Assembly (NCBI GenBank): GCA_905178155.1 | Contig: CAJINV010000010.1 | Location: 3,740,587 to 3,804,586 of the forward strand | Direction: 5' to 3' | Length of the DNA: 64,000 nucleotides | From: Amoebophrya sp. A120 | Taxonomy: Eukaryota; Sar; Dinophyceae; Syndiniales; Amoebophryaceae | In this document: positions 1 through 11,405 of the stretch, piece by piece | Numbering within the stretch: the first letter of the stretch is position 1 | Layout: every line of letters begins with the position of its first letter | Translations under genes and position numbers: made by a program | The notes under the pieces: generated by a model | The model's input: only the letters and a program-made list of their open reading frames with translations | Database searches by the model: none | Told to the model about the DNA's origin: nothing

Positions 1-251
1 GGGTATGGAAGACGAAGATTCCGAAATTTGTCATGCTAGTCCGGCATGGCTCTGAACTCTGTAAGTATTGCGTGGCCCCCGCGACGAGCTCCTAACTCTC
101 TGTCATGCAAAAACGCAGTTTCTCATGCGGAATACGCAACTCAGAACCATGAAAGAGACTTGTCATGCTTGTTAGCAGCGCATTACATTGAGCTCACTAT
201 TCCCTTCTTTGCATCACAAGTTTCCAGAACCAGACATTTTTGCATTTGATA
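1..251. mobile_element. Introner, family C, left end outside the window
   Basis: The right end (ccagaaccagacatttttgc then TTTGATA) is the family C right TIR, followed by CCAAG as its TSD. The first bases match the family interior just inside the left TIR (GGAAGA..., AAATTTGTCATGC), so about 25 bp of the left TIR fall before position 1. Confidence 0.7.
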
Positions 252-3200
252 CCAAGAGGACGGAAGCAATTTCGAGCAAGGTGCTGCTGGTCGTTATCCT
301 GAGTAAAAACGTACCCACACCAGAGTCAAGATGGGGAATCGGCTAGACAAATCCACAAGTTTTGTCTGTTTTGCATGACAAATTTGGATTCGTAGTATAG
401 TGCTGTTTGAGCTAGCTCAGCAGCATCACAGATCTAGCATACCATGCTGATTGGAGCATGACAAGTTGCAAAACACGACTAGAAAATGCTTCTCATGGAG
501 CTCAGCATGAGAAACATTTTCAGCATGCAGATTTGCATTACAACTCTGGCGTGGGTACGTTTTTACTCAGGATAGTCGTGTACCAGTGCACCTGCACCAA
601 CCCTACCCCATCGCGGCGGGACATCAACACGAGCCGGTGTTCGTTTCCGAAGAGGATCAGCATTCGCCGCCACCGGCACTTCAAGCGGATGTTGACAACA
701 CACCTTCCCACGCCGCTACAGCTGGCGAGGTTGAAAATAGTGCGGTATTATATAATCCCCGGGAATTACAGATCCCGATTCCGCAGGACGTGGCGGTTAA
801 TATACAGCGGGAGTTATTTTTGGACGAACAGGGAACAAGCGATCGCACGAACAGCTCGAGCAGCGGGAATCCAGCAGGCTTGGCGTCGTCGTGTCCATCG
901 ATGACGAATAACACAAGAACTTCATCCTCCACTTCCTCCTCTTCTGCCACTGTTTCAACAGACGGGAAAACAAGAATAAATGGTCTGTCTGTGTCTGGAA
1001 ATCCGACAAGTGCAGCAGCAGCTGAGCGTGGAGATGATCCTATCAACTCCCTCCAGTTGCAAGCGCAGCGGGAGACTACTACACGGGTGCGCGAAGGAGG
1101 TTATGATCTTCAAGACGGAAGGGAAATCGGAGTGGAGGATGCAGCTGACAAGGACGACTTGTCGCTCACAAGCACGCCAATACAGCCACGGGAGCTGGTC
1201 ATCCCGGATCCAACGAAATCGCTGCCAGCCGCTAGCAGTTTGATAGCAGCGAGGGCTGGGGCAATCATGAAAACTGACAACAAAAAGCAGGAGATCATGC
1301 CAAGAAGCACTTCTCGGGGCACAAAAACTTCTACTGCGCCCGACCCAACAACAAACCGCGGCGAGAATTGTAGTTCTGAGAAAAATGCTCATGCTGTGAG
1401 TTCATCTGGTGCAGCAGCTTCACATCACGTGCCACTGCAGCTTCCGCCAGATTTGCTGTCGGTCTCAGATAAACACACAGGAGAACGTATCGTGAGTAAA
1501 AACGTCCCCACACCAGAGTTGCAATGCAAATCTGCATGCTGAAAATGTTTCTCATGCGGAGACCCATGAGAAGCAGTCTCTAGTCGTGTTGTGGGATTTG
1601 TGATGCTAGAATCAGCATGGTATGCTAGATCTGTGATGCTGCTGAACAAGCTAAACAGGATTACACTGCGAGGCCAAACTTGTCATGCGCAGCAGCAAAA
1701 GCTGGCAGATTTGTCTAGCAGATTTCCCAGCTTGACTCTGGTGTGGGGACGTTTTTCCTCAGGGTAGAACGAGCTGAGGGAATAACAACCGAAGCATCCT
1801 CCAGTAGTTCCACCTGCTCTGCTAGCACTACTGATGATCATCTTCACGGCGAGAATGTTCAGCGGGAGAACTCGATGAGCACCAGGACGCATCTGGTACT
1901 TAAATAGAGAAAAAGTTTTTGATGTTGTATGCATCGATAAAGATGCTTCTCCGAGCCTGTGCTGCATGGCAGAGCCTCCTCCTGATGAAACGAAGTAAGT
2001 ACTTCTAGCGCATGACAAACATGAACAAAGTGAAACTCCAAATAAACCTGAAATTTTTTCCCAAGGTGCCCTTCTTCTCGCGCACCCTGCACACGGAGCC
2101 GATCCTCGCTATGGCGTGTATGAGAGTTGTGCACAACTCCCCCTCCTCCTCGTTTGTCATGCAGAATCCGAAGTCCTATCGTTGCGTTGTGGCACGGTCT
2201 GCATGACAAATTCCGGGATCTGAAACAGTACTAGCGTAGGTTCAGCAACTTGTCATGCACTGGATCCACGTGTGCTGGTGTTTGTATTGGTATTCATGCC
2301 GCGCTGCAAATGGAAATGAGGGGGAGGGGGAGTTGTGCACTCCCATTGCGTGCAGCAGCGATTTACTCTCCTACAACTTGCCGGAAATAAGAAGAAGTGC
2401 TTCCAATGCAGAAGAAGTAGACGAAAGAACGTCTAGAACAGGAGAGCAAGACACAAAAACTAATGGCGAAAATCACACACAGACTCAGACCAACGACTCT
2501 GTCTACATCGTCGTGGGCGGCAAGAACGGGCTTTTGCTCATGACGAAAATCGAAAAAATCTTCTCGAACGACATCCACGTGCCGCAATCGGGCGACTTCG
2601 AAAAGGATTTCACGAAGTTTGTCGGGCACGAGAGGACGATTACGAAAGTGCAATTTGTCGCCGCGAGTAGCATGACAAATGTTGCCAGAGCCACCAACTC
2701 ATCTTCCTGTCAGAAGCAGCAGCTGCTCGACAAGGAGCAACTGCGGTTGATTTCCGTGGCAACGGACCGGCAGATCCGAATTTGGTCCTGCGCCACCGGG
2801 GAGTGCCTGCAGATCCACCTGGACTGGGGTATGATGCTCGGGACGGCGATCATTTTGCCGAACAGCAGCTTCCTGATGTACGCAAGCAGCAACCAGAAGC
2901 TACAGGTAGTGCTTTTGTTGCGATGCTCATGTAATGTTGATGCAATATGCTTACGTCAACTTGTTGTTTGTTGCGATCTTCATGTTATGTCTCGTAAATC
3001 AATATCTTTTTGAACAGAATTCAGAGTGGCGCCTCCACCTAGCAGCGCAAGTGAATTTCTGGTTGAACTTTCCTGGAAATAAGAATCATTGTGCAAAGTA
3101 CATGTACAACTCGCATCCATTTCTGTACCCAGGTTGTCGACATCTCCAAGGGTAGTCGTAGCGGTGGGAGTTGTACTAGCAGCACCGAAAGAGGAGCAGG

Positions 3201-6200
3201 AGCACAAGTCACGACGACAACGACCGCGAGCGCCGCTTCGGGTTCTTGTGAAAACAAACCAAATACTGCTGCTGAAATGAAAAAAAACGAGTCCACTTTT
3301 CCCCTGGTCCAGGTGTTGCCGTGCGATTACGAAACTTGGTGTCTCTGCCACGACCACCAAGCGGCGGTTGTGGCGGGAACGAAGAATGGCTGTTTGAGGG
3401 TTTTAGAGATCGGGAACGGAGAGGAGGATGGGGGGAGGGACTGGGAAGAGGAAAACGCCCGGTATTTTTCCCTTACAAAGTGACGACTCATCTCAAGCCT
3501 GCCACGACGTCATTATCATGCAGCTGCAGCATGATCCGGATTGGCATTTTCGATATCTTCGTTTTTTTGTTTTGAAGTGGTCTCGTCTCTTAATATCCAG
3601 TACTCTAATCGGAGGTGGTGTCTCGATCACTTATCAAATCGTGCTGAACATTCCACTACCAAACTAGGTCGACGTCCTCCCCACATCCAAGTAACGACCC
3701 CTCGACAACCGCCGCTCTTACCGTGAAAAATTCTTTCCGGTTCCCCATGTGCGGGTCGAACCGCGGCGCACCGGTGACCTGGTATTGTGAGGAAAAATGC
3801 CCCCAGCCCAGAGCTTGGGAGCATTTGTATCGCAGGCGTTTCGAATGGAAACATTCGCCTTCTTAGATGTATCAGCATCACAGATTTCCAATCGCGAGCA
3901 GCAAAAATGTGTATCGCAAAAGATTCCAGCAAGAGCTGCGTTTGTCATGCAAGCGGTGCTATTAAATACGACTCGACTAGACCCCGCATCAGAAAGATTC
4001 ATAGCTCCTTTCATGCATGACAAAAAGTTTTCATTTGGAAACTTCGCATCACAAATTATTGCAATTTTCGGGGTGGGGGCATTTTTCACTGTGATACCTG
4101 GATGACCTTCATCAGGACCGGTTTTGTTGTCTCCTTGGCGATATGCATCGCAAAAGTGTATTAATCGCACTAGTACACGTTGCATTTTCACATGCATAAG
4201 ATAAAGATACCGTTTGTCGTGCGTATTCAGGTGAGAAGGTATCTATGGTAGAATTTTCATGCAGTATGAGTATCGCAATGCCCATGGCGACGAGTCGTGC
4301 GCTAGTACTTTTGCACAGGATTGGCGAACGGTGTGGTGAATGTGGTGGACTGCATTTATAGCGGAGGATATGCAAGAAAAAAACTGTGTAAGTGTAACTC
4401 TGTAATGCAGAACATGCAACAGAGGCACGTCTGTCATGCCAGACAGCCAAAAGGTCCTCTTTTCATGTGTGTTTTCCCTTACAAACCACACATGACAGGT
4501 TTTTTCTGTCATGTAGAGCAAATTTGTGATGCTGTCATCCAAAGAAAGTTACACTAACACTTTTTTTTTCTTGGATAGAGGAGGATCTTCATCGCCTTGT
4601 TCATCAACCTCAGGATCGGGAACCGCAGTAAAAATACCATTACCTCCGGGAAGTAGAAGTAGGAAGAGGTTATGACAATGCACAACTCCCCCTCGTCCCG
4701 CTCATTTGTCATGCAAAATAACCAATCCACCCATTGCCTCTTGGCACTGTTTGCATGACAAGTTCTGGTAGCCCAAATACCACTACACTCCAGTGCAAAT
4801 TTGTCATGCAAAACCGCCATTCTTGCTGATGCTTGTACTGCCGTTCATGCTATGCAAATGAGGGGGAGGGGGAGTTGTGCACTGTCATAAAGGTTGGAAA
4901 GAATGCAGATTCGAACCAGTGTGAAAACGGAACAACCCACGAGACCCGTACCGCTCAAAAACTGTTTTGTGCCGAGGTACACATCAAAGACCGAACAAAA
5001 ATTTTTAGGGCACAGTGGTGTTGTCGGAGCAAAAAGTGAGTCGAACATTAGCAACACAGACGAGGAGGGCGAGAAAGCACCTCCAGAAGCACAACAAGAA
5101 GAAAAAACTGTTCTTGCCATTGCCACAACTACCGAGTCGTCTTCCGGCACGGCCCATCTTCCACCAGATGTGGAAAGCAGCGCTACCACCTCGTCTTCCG
5201 CGTCATCATGCGGTAACGCCGTGGACCTCCACGGGGAAAAAATAAAACAAGCCACTTCAACTACATCCGGAGAGCCGGAAGCTCGGCCGGAGGTAGTCGA
5301 GACGAATGTAGGAGCGGTTGTACAAGAGGGGAAAGGAAAAAATCCTGAGGCCGTTGAGCAGGTATCTTAATATCGTTCAGATTTTTTGCAGCAAAAATTT
5401 TGCTGCTTTTGGTTTTGGTTTCGATAGTCAGTGCATTGGGAAAGGCGCCGGTGCGTAGGCTTGTTACTGCACTTAATATGCAACACTTCAGTGAAGAACA
5501 AGATTTTTAGCAGCTGTCGTAGGAGCACCAGAGCGGACTTGCGATTCTACTGTGACACCGGTTTCTTGTTTAACTATCTCTTTGATCGCAGCTTTTGAAA
5601 ATCAAAATAACGCGTTTAGAAATGATAACGTGCAGGTGGCGGCTGTCGTTTCCGAAAGAACATCTTCGCCCGGCGCGCTTGCAGCGGAGGAGCATCTTTT
5701 TCGCGGTGAGAATACTGCCGAGGAGGAGGAAGTTGTGCTTCTGGAGGATGCATATACATTGCAAATGCGTCTGGGTCTGGAAGAATGCAAACTTGTCATG
5801 CATATTTTACATCCTCCATGAGGTCTGAAATGCAGGACCTAGCATGACAAGTTCTGCGAAATCTCGATCATGTCCATCCTGCATGACAATCTGCCTCTGA
5901 ACTTGTTCAAAAGTGGACAGCTTTTCGTAATCATGCAACACAAATTTTTGTAAAATCCAGACTTCGCATGACAAGTTGCAATCTTCCAGACCCGGACACA
6001 TTCGCAATTGATAACGCACCAAGCTGCAAGACCGCGGACGACCGCCGGCGCGTCGGGACCAGCGCGAGCGGTTCTGGAACTAGTAGCTGTAGCAGCTCGA
6101 ATTACAGTAACAGGGACATGATTTCCAGAACGCCCCGGCCTTTTGTGACCAGCGAGACCACGTTGAACAAGGAGATGTCCTCAGCACCACCACCAGCGCC

Positions 6201-8007
6201 GGGCAGCAGTGCAGCTACTACTATTGCGACATCAAAAATAGGCACCGCCTCGTCCAAACAAGGACGAGAGCAGCTGCCACAGCCAACTTCTGCTACAACT
6301 GGGGCACCTGTGGTGGAGGTGGTTCACGAGCAGTCTAGTTCTTCGTCTTCAGGTGCTTTACCTGGAGAGGGCGACCTCCACACAAAAACTGGTTCTTCAT
6401 CTGTGGATTGTTTACAACCAGCTACGTCGAAACAATATGCATTGCAAAAGTATCGTACTCGTATAAATGCATTACAAACAAGGTCCGAGCACGGGGACAG
6501 AGTCCCCGTGCGGCGACCTTCCGGCATTTGTCTGCGCCGCGCTATGGCACTGGGCAGGCAGGTCGCCTGCAGCTAGGTATCTCGGTGCGCCTTGCATTCA
6601 CTGACCCGCGACGGGCCTGCGCACGCGGCCCCCTTGCTTGCGCGCACTAGATTCTTTCATTAGCCTGCCGCGCGCAAAGATAAAAGAAAAGAAGAAACTG
6701 GCGCGCGCCGGGTCTGGAGCCGGCCCCGCGCGCCCTAGGTCATGACGCGGCGACAGAGTCCCCACACTGCCCTAGGGCTTTTCTATGCCCCCTCCATCCT
6801 TGGCCACGCGGTGTGGCGTCCGGGGAGTGTCCGTAGCTAGCCCCTAGGCCATGACGCGGGGACCGAGTCCCCGCGCTGGCCTAGGGCTTTCGCCCCTTGG
6901 CCGCAAGGTGCCCGGGAAGCGCCCACAGCTGGCCCCTAGGCCATGACGCGGGGACCGGGTCCCCGCGCTGGCCTAGGGCTTTCGCCCCTGCCTTGGCCAC
7001 ACCGCGTCCGGGAAACGCCAACAGCTGGCCCCTAGGCCATGACGCGGGGGCCGAGTCCCCGCGCTGGCCTAGGACTTTCGCCCCTTGGCCACACGGTGAT
7101 CGGGAAGCGCTCAAAGCTGTCCCCTAGGCCATGACGCGAGGACCGAGTCCCCGCGCTGGCCTAGGGCTTTCGCCCCTTGGCCGCACGGCCTCGCGTGACA
7201 GACTGGACTTCGGGCCCAAACCTCACATGGCAAAGTCCGAAAGTTTGGCCGGGGTGTGTCCGAAAGTCTGCCCGGGGTGTGTCTGAAAGTCTGCCCGGGG
7301 TGTGTCTGGGGTATGTTCGGACTTTTTGCCTGGGGTATGTTCGGGGGTCTGTCTGGGGTATGTCTGGGGTCTGTCTGGGGTGTGTCTGGGGTATGTTTAT
7401 ACCCCACCTGTTGGCTTTTCGGCAAAAAATTGTAGTCCGCTCGTGATTGAGGAGCATTTGCATACCCCTGACACACCCCCGAACATACCCCCGAACATAC
7501 CCCTCGCCTGCATTTTTGACCAGCTGCTGCAGTTTAGATAGTAATCTCCTCAGCATGAGAAATAAAATTTGTGATGTTGATTTACCTTAAGGAAAATATG
7601 CATGACTGCAATACGAGTGCGATACTTTTGCAGTTCATAAACAAGTAGTCACCGGCTACGCGATCTCCGGGTCCTGCGCCAAGGATATTTACATCATTCC
7701 GGTTTTCGACCAAGAGGACATGATCAGCCACAACGCCGGTGCTCCTCTCTTGATGGAAAGTCACAACGTAAAAACCCCACAGCATGATGAAGAGCAGCAC
7801 CTCCACCACGGGGCGACGATGGGCAGCACGAGTATCAACTACACTAGAAATAAAACTACTGAGCCAGAACGAGCGAAGTTTGGGTTTACCTGCGCTCAAC
7901 AGAGAACGGTTTCCGTCGTGGCTGCGGGATTTGATCGCTTTCTGGCGACCGGTGATTTTGACGGGAAAGTGGTGCTGTGGAAACGGGCGGAAGTCGTCGA
8001 AAGATAA
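252..8007 (+). CDS. WD40-repeat protein, 5' end beyond the window, split by introners
   Basis: Exons inferred by removing introners plus one TSD copy, and GT-AG introns: 252/257-294, 580-1487, 1772-1895, 2066-2118, 2353-2905, 3133-3479, 3668-3782, 4102-4141, 4328-4368, 4583-4670, 4895-5361, 5636-5752, 6019-6435, 7645-8007. From 2066 to the stop these sum to 2,601 nt, exactly 867 codons. WD40-like blades are visible: YIVVGGKNGLLL, FVGHERTITKVQF, LISVATDRQIRIWS, LMYASSNQKLQVVDIS, VSLANGVVNVVDCIYSGG and a last blade FLATGDFDGKVVLWKR. Long Ser/Thr/Glu-rich linkers (580-1487, 4895-5361, 6019-6435) separate the blades. The ordinary introns are 1896-2065, 2906-3132, 3480-3667 and 5362-5635. WD40 propellers are usually protein-interaction scaffolds; I cannot name the subfamily or partner. 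The start codon lies upstream of the window. Confidence 0.8.
295..574. mobile_element. Introner, family A
   Basis: TIR of about 30 bp: TATCCTGAGTAAAAACGTAC at the left, its complement GTACGTTTTTACTCAGGATA at the right. Perfect 5-bp TSD GTCGT at 290-294 and 575-579. Removal joins ...GAAGR to VPVHLHQ in one frame. Confidence 0.92.
1488..1766. mobile_element. Introner, family A
   Basis: Left TATCGTGAGTAAAAACGTCC, right GGACGTTTTTCCTCAGGGTA. Perfect TSD GAACG at 1483-1487 and 1767-1771. Removal joins HTGER to AEGITTEAS in frame. The outermost right bases are GTA rather than ATA. Confidence 0.92.
2119..2347. mobile_element. Introner, family B
   Basis: TIR built on the GTTGTGCACAACTCCCCCTC core at the left and GGGGGAGTTGTGCACTCCCA at the right. 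Perfect TSD GCGTG at 2114-2118 and 2348-2352. Splicing restores ...ILAMAC/SSDLLSY. The right end is CATT rather than CATA. Confidence 0.88.
3783..4096. mobile_element. Introner, family F
   Basis: TATTGTGAGGAAAAATGCCC at the left, GGGCATTTTTCACTGTGATA at the right. Perfect TSD CCTGG at 3778-3782 and 4097-4101. Only one copy of this family is seen in the window. Confidence 0.9.
4142..4322. mobile_element. Introner, family D variant
   Basis: Left TATGCATCGCAAAAGTGTAT...CGCACTAGTAC, right GTGCGCTAGTACTTTTGCAC. TSD GGCGA (or TGGCGA, depending on where the right end is placed) at 4137-4141 and 4323-4327. Removal gives VVSLANGVVNVVD, a recognisable WD40 blade, which supports the boundary. Confidence 0.82.
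4369..4577. mobile_element. Introner, family E
   Basis: Left TATGCAAGAAAAAAACTGTG, right AACACTTTTTTTTTCTTGGATA region. Perfect TSD GAGGA at 4364-4368 and 4578-4582. Only about 40 nt of exon separate it from the previous introner. Confidence 0.87.
4671..4889. mobile_element. Introner, family B
   Basis: Left TATGACAATGCACAACTCCC, right GGGAGTTGTGCACTGTCATA. Imperfect TSD GAGGT (4666-4670) / AAGGT (4890-4894). In-frame removal gives RSRKRLERMQIRTSV. Confidence 0.88.
5753..6013. mobile_element. Introner, family C
   Basis: Left GCAAATGCGTCTGGGTCTGG, right CCAGACCCGGACACATTCGC. TSD ATGCA (5748-5752) / ACGCA (6014-6018), one mismatch. Removal joins LLEDA to PSCKTAD. Confidence 0.88.
6735..7185. 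repeat. GC-rich tandem repeat, ~95-bp units
   Basis: Four well-preserved units plus a diverged first one (starting near 6735, 6845, 6940, 7035, 7125). Each carries GGCCATGACGCGGGGACCGA, then GTCCCCGCGCTGGCCTAGGG. The segment GCGGGGACcgaGTCCCCGC is self-complementary, so every unit can form a hairpin. The array lies inside the oversized introner. ORFs through it are by-products of composition. Confidence 0.85.
7236..7510. repeat. Short G-rich repeats with an inverted counterpart
   Basis: Repeats of CCGGGGTGTGTCTGAAAGTC and GGGGTATGTTCGGGGGTC type (7236-7400) are followed by the complementary strand version (CACACCCCCGAACATACCCC, 7470-7505), which would allow a long stem. It forms the second half of the cargo in the oversized introner. 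Confidence 0.75.
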
Positions 8008-9770
8008 AATGATTGCCAAAAAATCATGGTAACTACCTCCAGGCGCCACGCAGGGTTTATTTAAATCAACAAGGAGTTTTCTTTTTCATGCTGCTGCTGC
8101 TGCTGAGAGAAAATTACGCCGACAGATGGAAAAGTGTATGAATTTTTATGAACGTCGAACTACGTTTCTAGTTTTTGCGTCGTACTACTCCTATCTAAAG
8201 ATCATAAAAGTTGGACAATATTTTTATCTAAAAATATACAAGTTGTATCCGGAGAAATAAAGAGTTTCGTTTCGAGCATAATGTTACAAACACAGTTTTG
8301 CGGGCCTATGTTGACGACAGGATCCTGTAGATAGTGATCGTCAAAAAATTCAAAAATCGGGAAAGAAAAAGAAACATGCGTATAAAGATGTTATCGAACT
8401 GGAGTTGCTGTAGCGAGAAAAAAAAAGCAAGGATGTAGATGAAGTGCCGCCTTTGTTCGTCCACTTTCTGCAATACAAATTTCGCCAGATTGTAGTGCGG
8501 ATTGGGGCTCCGGAACTTGTCATGCGCAATCCTACAAGAGTTGGCTAGATCATGCAGCTCCTGCGCCACAGATTTCCATATTCTATTGTTTTTTTTTATG
8601 TGGTTGTCTCTTGTCCACCTGGTGCATTCGATCGATTATGATAAAGATAAATGAATGTAGTTGTGTTCTTCAAGAAGGCCGACGTAGTAGTTCCTACTTG
8701 GGAGTCCTCTTCTCTTGCTCACCTTTCTTCTTGGGACAGAGTTTTTGTTTCCCCCATCATTGATTTCCTTTTGCTTTTCCACTCTTGCTTTCGGGATCTA
8801 TCTCACTAACCTGCTCGACGCTGTGCTAGTCGCATCTTCGGTAGGATTATTTCCTTCTATCCAATTTATGTTGTCACCACGGAATCTATAACACAATCAG
8901 TGTTGTGTGTTGCCACACTGAACTTCTGAAGATGAAAAAGCAATCTGTTTGCTTTTTGTGCGAGAAAATGTTTTTTCAACTTGCAACGAGGAAAAAGCAA
9001 GAGAAAGTGAAACTCTCGAACAGAAGAATCTGAACAATTTCTGAACTTGTCGACAGGCTTTTGGGAAACATCAACACGAGAATTACCTTGCTCCCTCTGT
9101 GGAGATTAGGTGTTCCAACATTGGTGGAGAACCTAAATTTTTTTTTCGTCCCGTAGAACCCCCTAGGCCCCTAGTTTTCTTGCGTTATCGTATTGCGTAA
9201 TCTTGTTTATGTTTTCTTCCATCGCAATCGTACAGCTAAGGCGTAAAAGCAACTTCGTATCTGTGGAGATTAGGTGTTCCAACATGTTGGATAGATCGGA
9301 ATCATAAGTGACCTCGTGACGATCAGAAGCATAGCACGATGTGAATCGCGACGCAGATCTGGTCTGATGTCAAATCTCTTGGTCTTGTACAGACCGGCGA
9401 TCTGAAAATCCAGGATCCTCCTCCTTATCCGTAGCCATCCTGTTTGTCATGCATATTGTCCATCCTCTTGATGCTTTACCTATCCCCACAGGTTGCGACT
9501 AGTGCCCATGCTAGTGCGTCATCACGTAGTAACGTAAACCGCCCGCGATACGTAGTCGCATAGTATTGCTAGTGCTTGTGCTCACCGTGTTCACGTTCTT
9601 GATCGTGATCGCGCGTCTAGGTTTCTAACAATCAGACTAACGCTCGCGTGATTTTACTATAAATTAGTCGCAATCATGCACTTTTCGTGATTGGCGCAGG
9701 TAAGTAGTTTATTTCTTGACGAGACAGAACGCGCCATCAGCGTCCTGTCTAGAAACATCAAACGCACGCA
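8008..9770. other. Intergenic, upstream part of duplicated block copy 1
   Basis: No gene recognised. Segments recur in the second block: the stretch beginning GCAAGGATGTAGATGAAGTG (near 8428) matches 15004 onward, GGGAGTCCTCTTCTCTTGCT (near 8700) matches 15057 onward, and AACCTGCTCGACGCTGTGCT (near 8810) matches 16158 onward. A 25-bp direct repeat (TCTGTGGAGATTAGGTGTTC...) occurs near 9100 and 9261. The last 130 bp before the ATG, including GTGATTGGCGCAGGTAAGTA, closely match the upstream region of copy 2 and may hold its promoter and a 5' UTR splice donor. Confidence 0.6.
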
Positions 9771-11405
9771 ATGATGTCTGTGCGCCCGTTGCTCTTCAGC
9801 ATTTTCTGTTTCGCCGGCCCGTGCCTTGCCGCGGTCCCGGAACCGGCCCCGAAAAGACGCCGGGTACAACGTGGCCAGGAGCAACATCCGGGCCTCCCTT
9901 TAGACCGTGACCCGGAAGAACCGGCCCCGGAAAGACGCCGGGTACGTGGCCAGGAGCATCCGGGCCTCCCTTTAGACTGTGACCCGGAACCGGCCCCGAA
10001 AAGACGCCGGGTAGGCGGCCAGGAGCATCCGGGCCTCCCTTTAGACTGTGACCCGGAAGAACCGGCCCCGAAAAGACGCCGGGTAGGCGGCCAAGAGCAT
10101 CCGGGCCTCCCTTTAGACTGTGACCCGGAAGAACCGGCCCCGAAAAGACGCCGGGTAGGCGGCCAGGAGCATCTTCCGGGCCTCCCTTTAGACTGTGACC
10201 CGGAAGAACCGGCCCCGGAAAGACGCCGGGTACGTGGTCTCCCTTTAGACTGTGACCCTAATATAGCGGCCCATGTTTGTTCGTATCTGGTTCTGCATCC
10301 GCTGCACGCCCTTTTTAACGCCCTGGCGACCGGACGACGGGCACCGGGCTCGCGCTGGCAACCGGATACGGAAGAACATTACCGAGAGATCGATGCAAAT
10401 GTTGTGCGTCTGAAGGAACGCTCCTGGGGAGGGTTTTACCAACTGCTGTGTCGTGGCCCCGAGCTGCAGGCGCCCGCCCTTCGCGGTGCTAGTAAGCTCT
10501 TTCGCGAGGTGCTAGTAAGTCCTGAGGTCGCGCGCACCCTCCCGAAGATGGGTTTCGCCAACCAGCTGTTATCCTACGTGCAGCCGGAAGATCCGTTTTT
10601 CACTCTGGAAGAATTTTCCTCCCCGTGTACACCACCACAGGGGCGCCCCCTATACATTCCCTACTGGATTACACCACGACCGGCCCTAGATGACACTTTT
10701 CGGTATTTTCTGCATCTCTTGGAAGACGCACTGCTGCGCGCGCCAGAGCAAAGCTGGACTGACGATTATCAAGAGGAGGACTTCATATGCATTGCAAATA
10801 TGCAGCCTGAGAGGTCTGGAAACTTGTGACGCAAATCTGGGAATGGTGGGCGCACCGCAATACGTAGCCAAGCACGACAAGTTTTTGAGCTGCTCCTGCT
10901 ATGTAATTCGTTTCCCGCGTGCTGGCAAACCGCGTTTTCGCATGACAGGCAACAGTCCCTTATTTTCCCATCCATGCATCACAGATTTAAGAGCCATGCC
11001 ATACCATACCATGCCAGACAACCATGACAAACGTGCATTTTTCCAGACCCAGACATAAGTATTTGCATTTGATACTACAGTGACCCGCACGGCGTTACAC
11101 CGATTCTTTATCTCGACCTTGCGGGCCGATACCATGGGCCTAACAATCTTGGCTTCGGTAAGCTTCGCATATTCACAAGGCGTGTGCCGCTTTCGAGCGA
11201 CGACAAGCAGAAGCTAGCAGGCTGGGAATGGGACGAGAACAACGGCTCGAACATAGTGCCCGGCGTGAACATAGTGCTTCTGCCCAATGCGCCGAGCCTC
11301 GTTGTGTGTGGAAAAATCAGCGGTCCGGATCGCGAAAACCTGTACTCTCTCGCGTTGGAAGTACAGCAACGGACAGAGGAAGCGACCGTGGCTTTTCGTT
11401 GTTGA
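9771..11405 (+). CDS. Secreted protein with KRRRV (NLS-like) tandem repeats, copy 1
   Basis: Exons 9771-10785 and 11080-11405 total 1,341 nt (446 aa). The N-terminus MMSVRPLLFSIFCFAGPCLA is a good signal peptide: a basic residue, a hydrophobic core and a PCLA-A cleavage context. About residues 22-165 hold six tandem ~24-aa repeats of the type PAPKRRRVGGQEHPGLPLDC, each with a basic KRRRV/ERRRV cluster like a monopartite nuclear-localisation signal. The rest (NIAAHVCSYL..., LPKMGFANQLLSYVQPE) is a folded-looking domain shared with the paralogue at 16406; I know no family for it. It stops at ...VAFRC. A signal peptide followed by NLS-like repeats suggests an exported effector aimed at a nucleus, but that is inference. 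Codon usage looks normal for the window. Confidence 0.75.
9835..10257 (+). repeat. Coding minisatellite, ~72-bp units, in secreted protein copy 1
   Basis: Units of about 66-75 bp repeat in frame (GAACCGGCCCCGAAAAGACG ... GGCCTCCCTTTAGACTGTGA). The second, third and fourth units are nearly identical, so the array expanded recently. It is absent from copy 2, where a short KPDAGHVPGVFSRDCDP stretch takes its place. Confidence 0.9.
10786..11074. mobile_element. Introner, family C, shared by both paralogues
   Basis: Left TATGCATTGCAAATATGC, right CCAGACCCAGACATAAGTAT...TTTGATA. TSD CTTCA (10781-10785) / CTACA (11075-11079). The same insertion is present at 17025-17303 in copy 2, so it predates the duplication. 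Confidence 0.87.

Larger units (their letters stand above)
6436..7639. mobile_element. Oversized introner, family D, carrying satellite cargo
   Basis: Both family D ends are present: TATGCATTGCAAAAGTATCG at the left, CGATACTTTTGCAGTTCATA at the right, with perfect TSD AACAA at 6431-6435 and 7640-7644. It is 1,204 bp against about 150 bp for two other copies. The extra ~1.05 kb (about 6480-7535) is GC-rich tandem repeat. Removal still restores the WD40 gene frame (TSKQ/VVTGYAI). Confidence 0.88.

Noticed and set aside
681-1392. Reverse-strand ORFs of 121 and 145 codons
   Set aside because: Shadows of the Ser/Glu-rich exon of the WD40 gene.
6735-7185. CRISPR array
   Set aside because: Units are contiguous ~95-bp tandem repeats without unique spacers, in a eukaryotic intron.
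8461-8677. An introner present in block copy 1 and absent in copy 2
   Set aside because: The segment is absent from the matching place near 15040, but no clear TIR or TSD borders it, so it may be a plain deletion.
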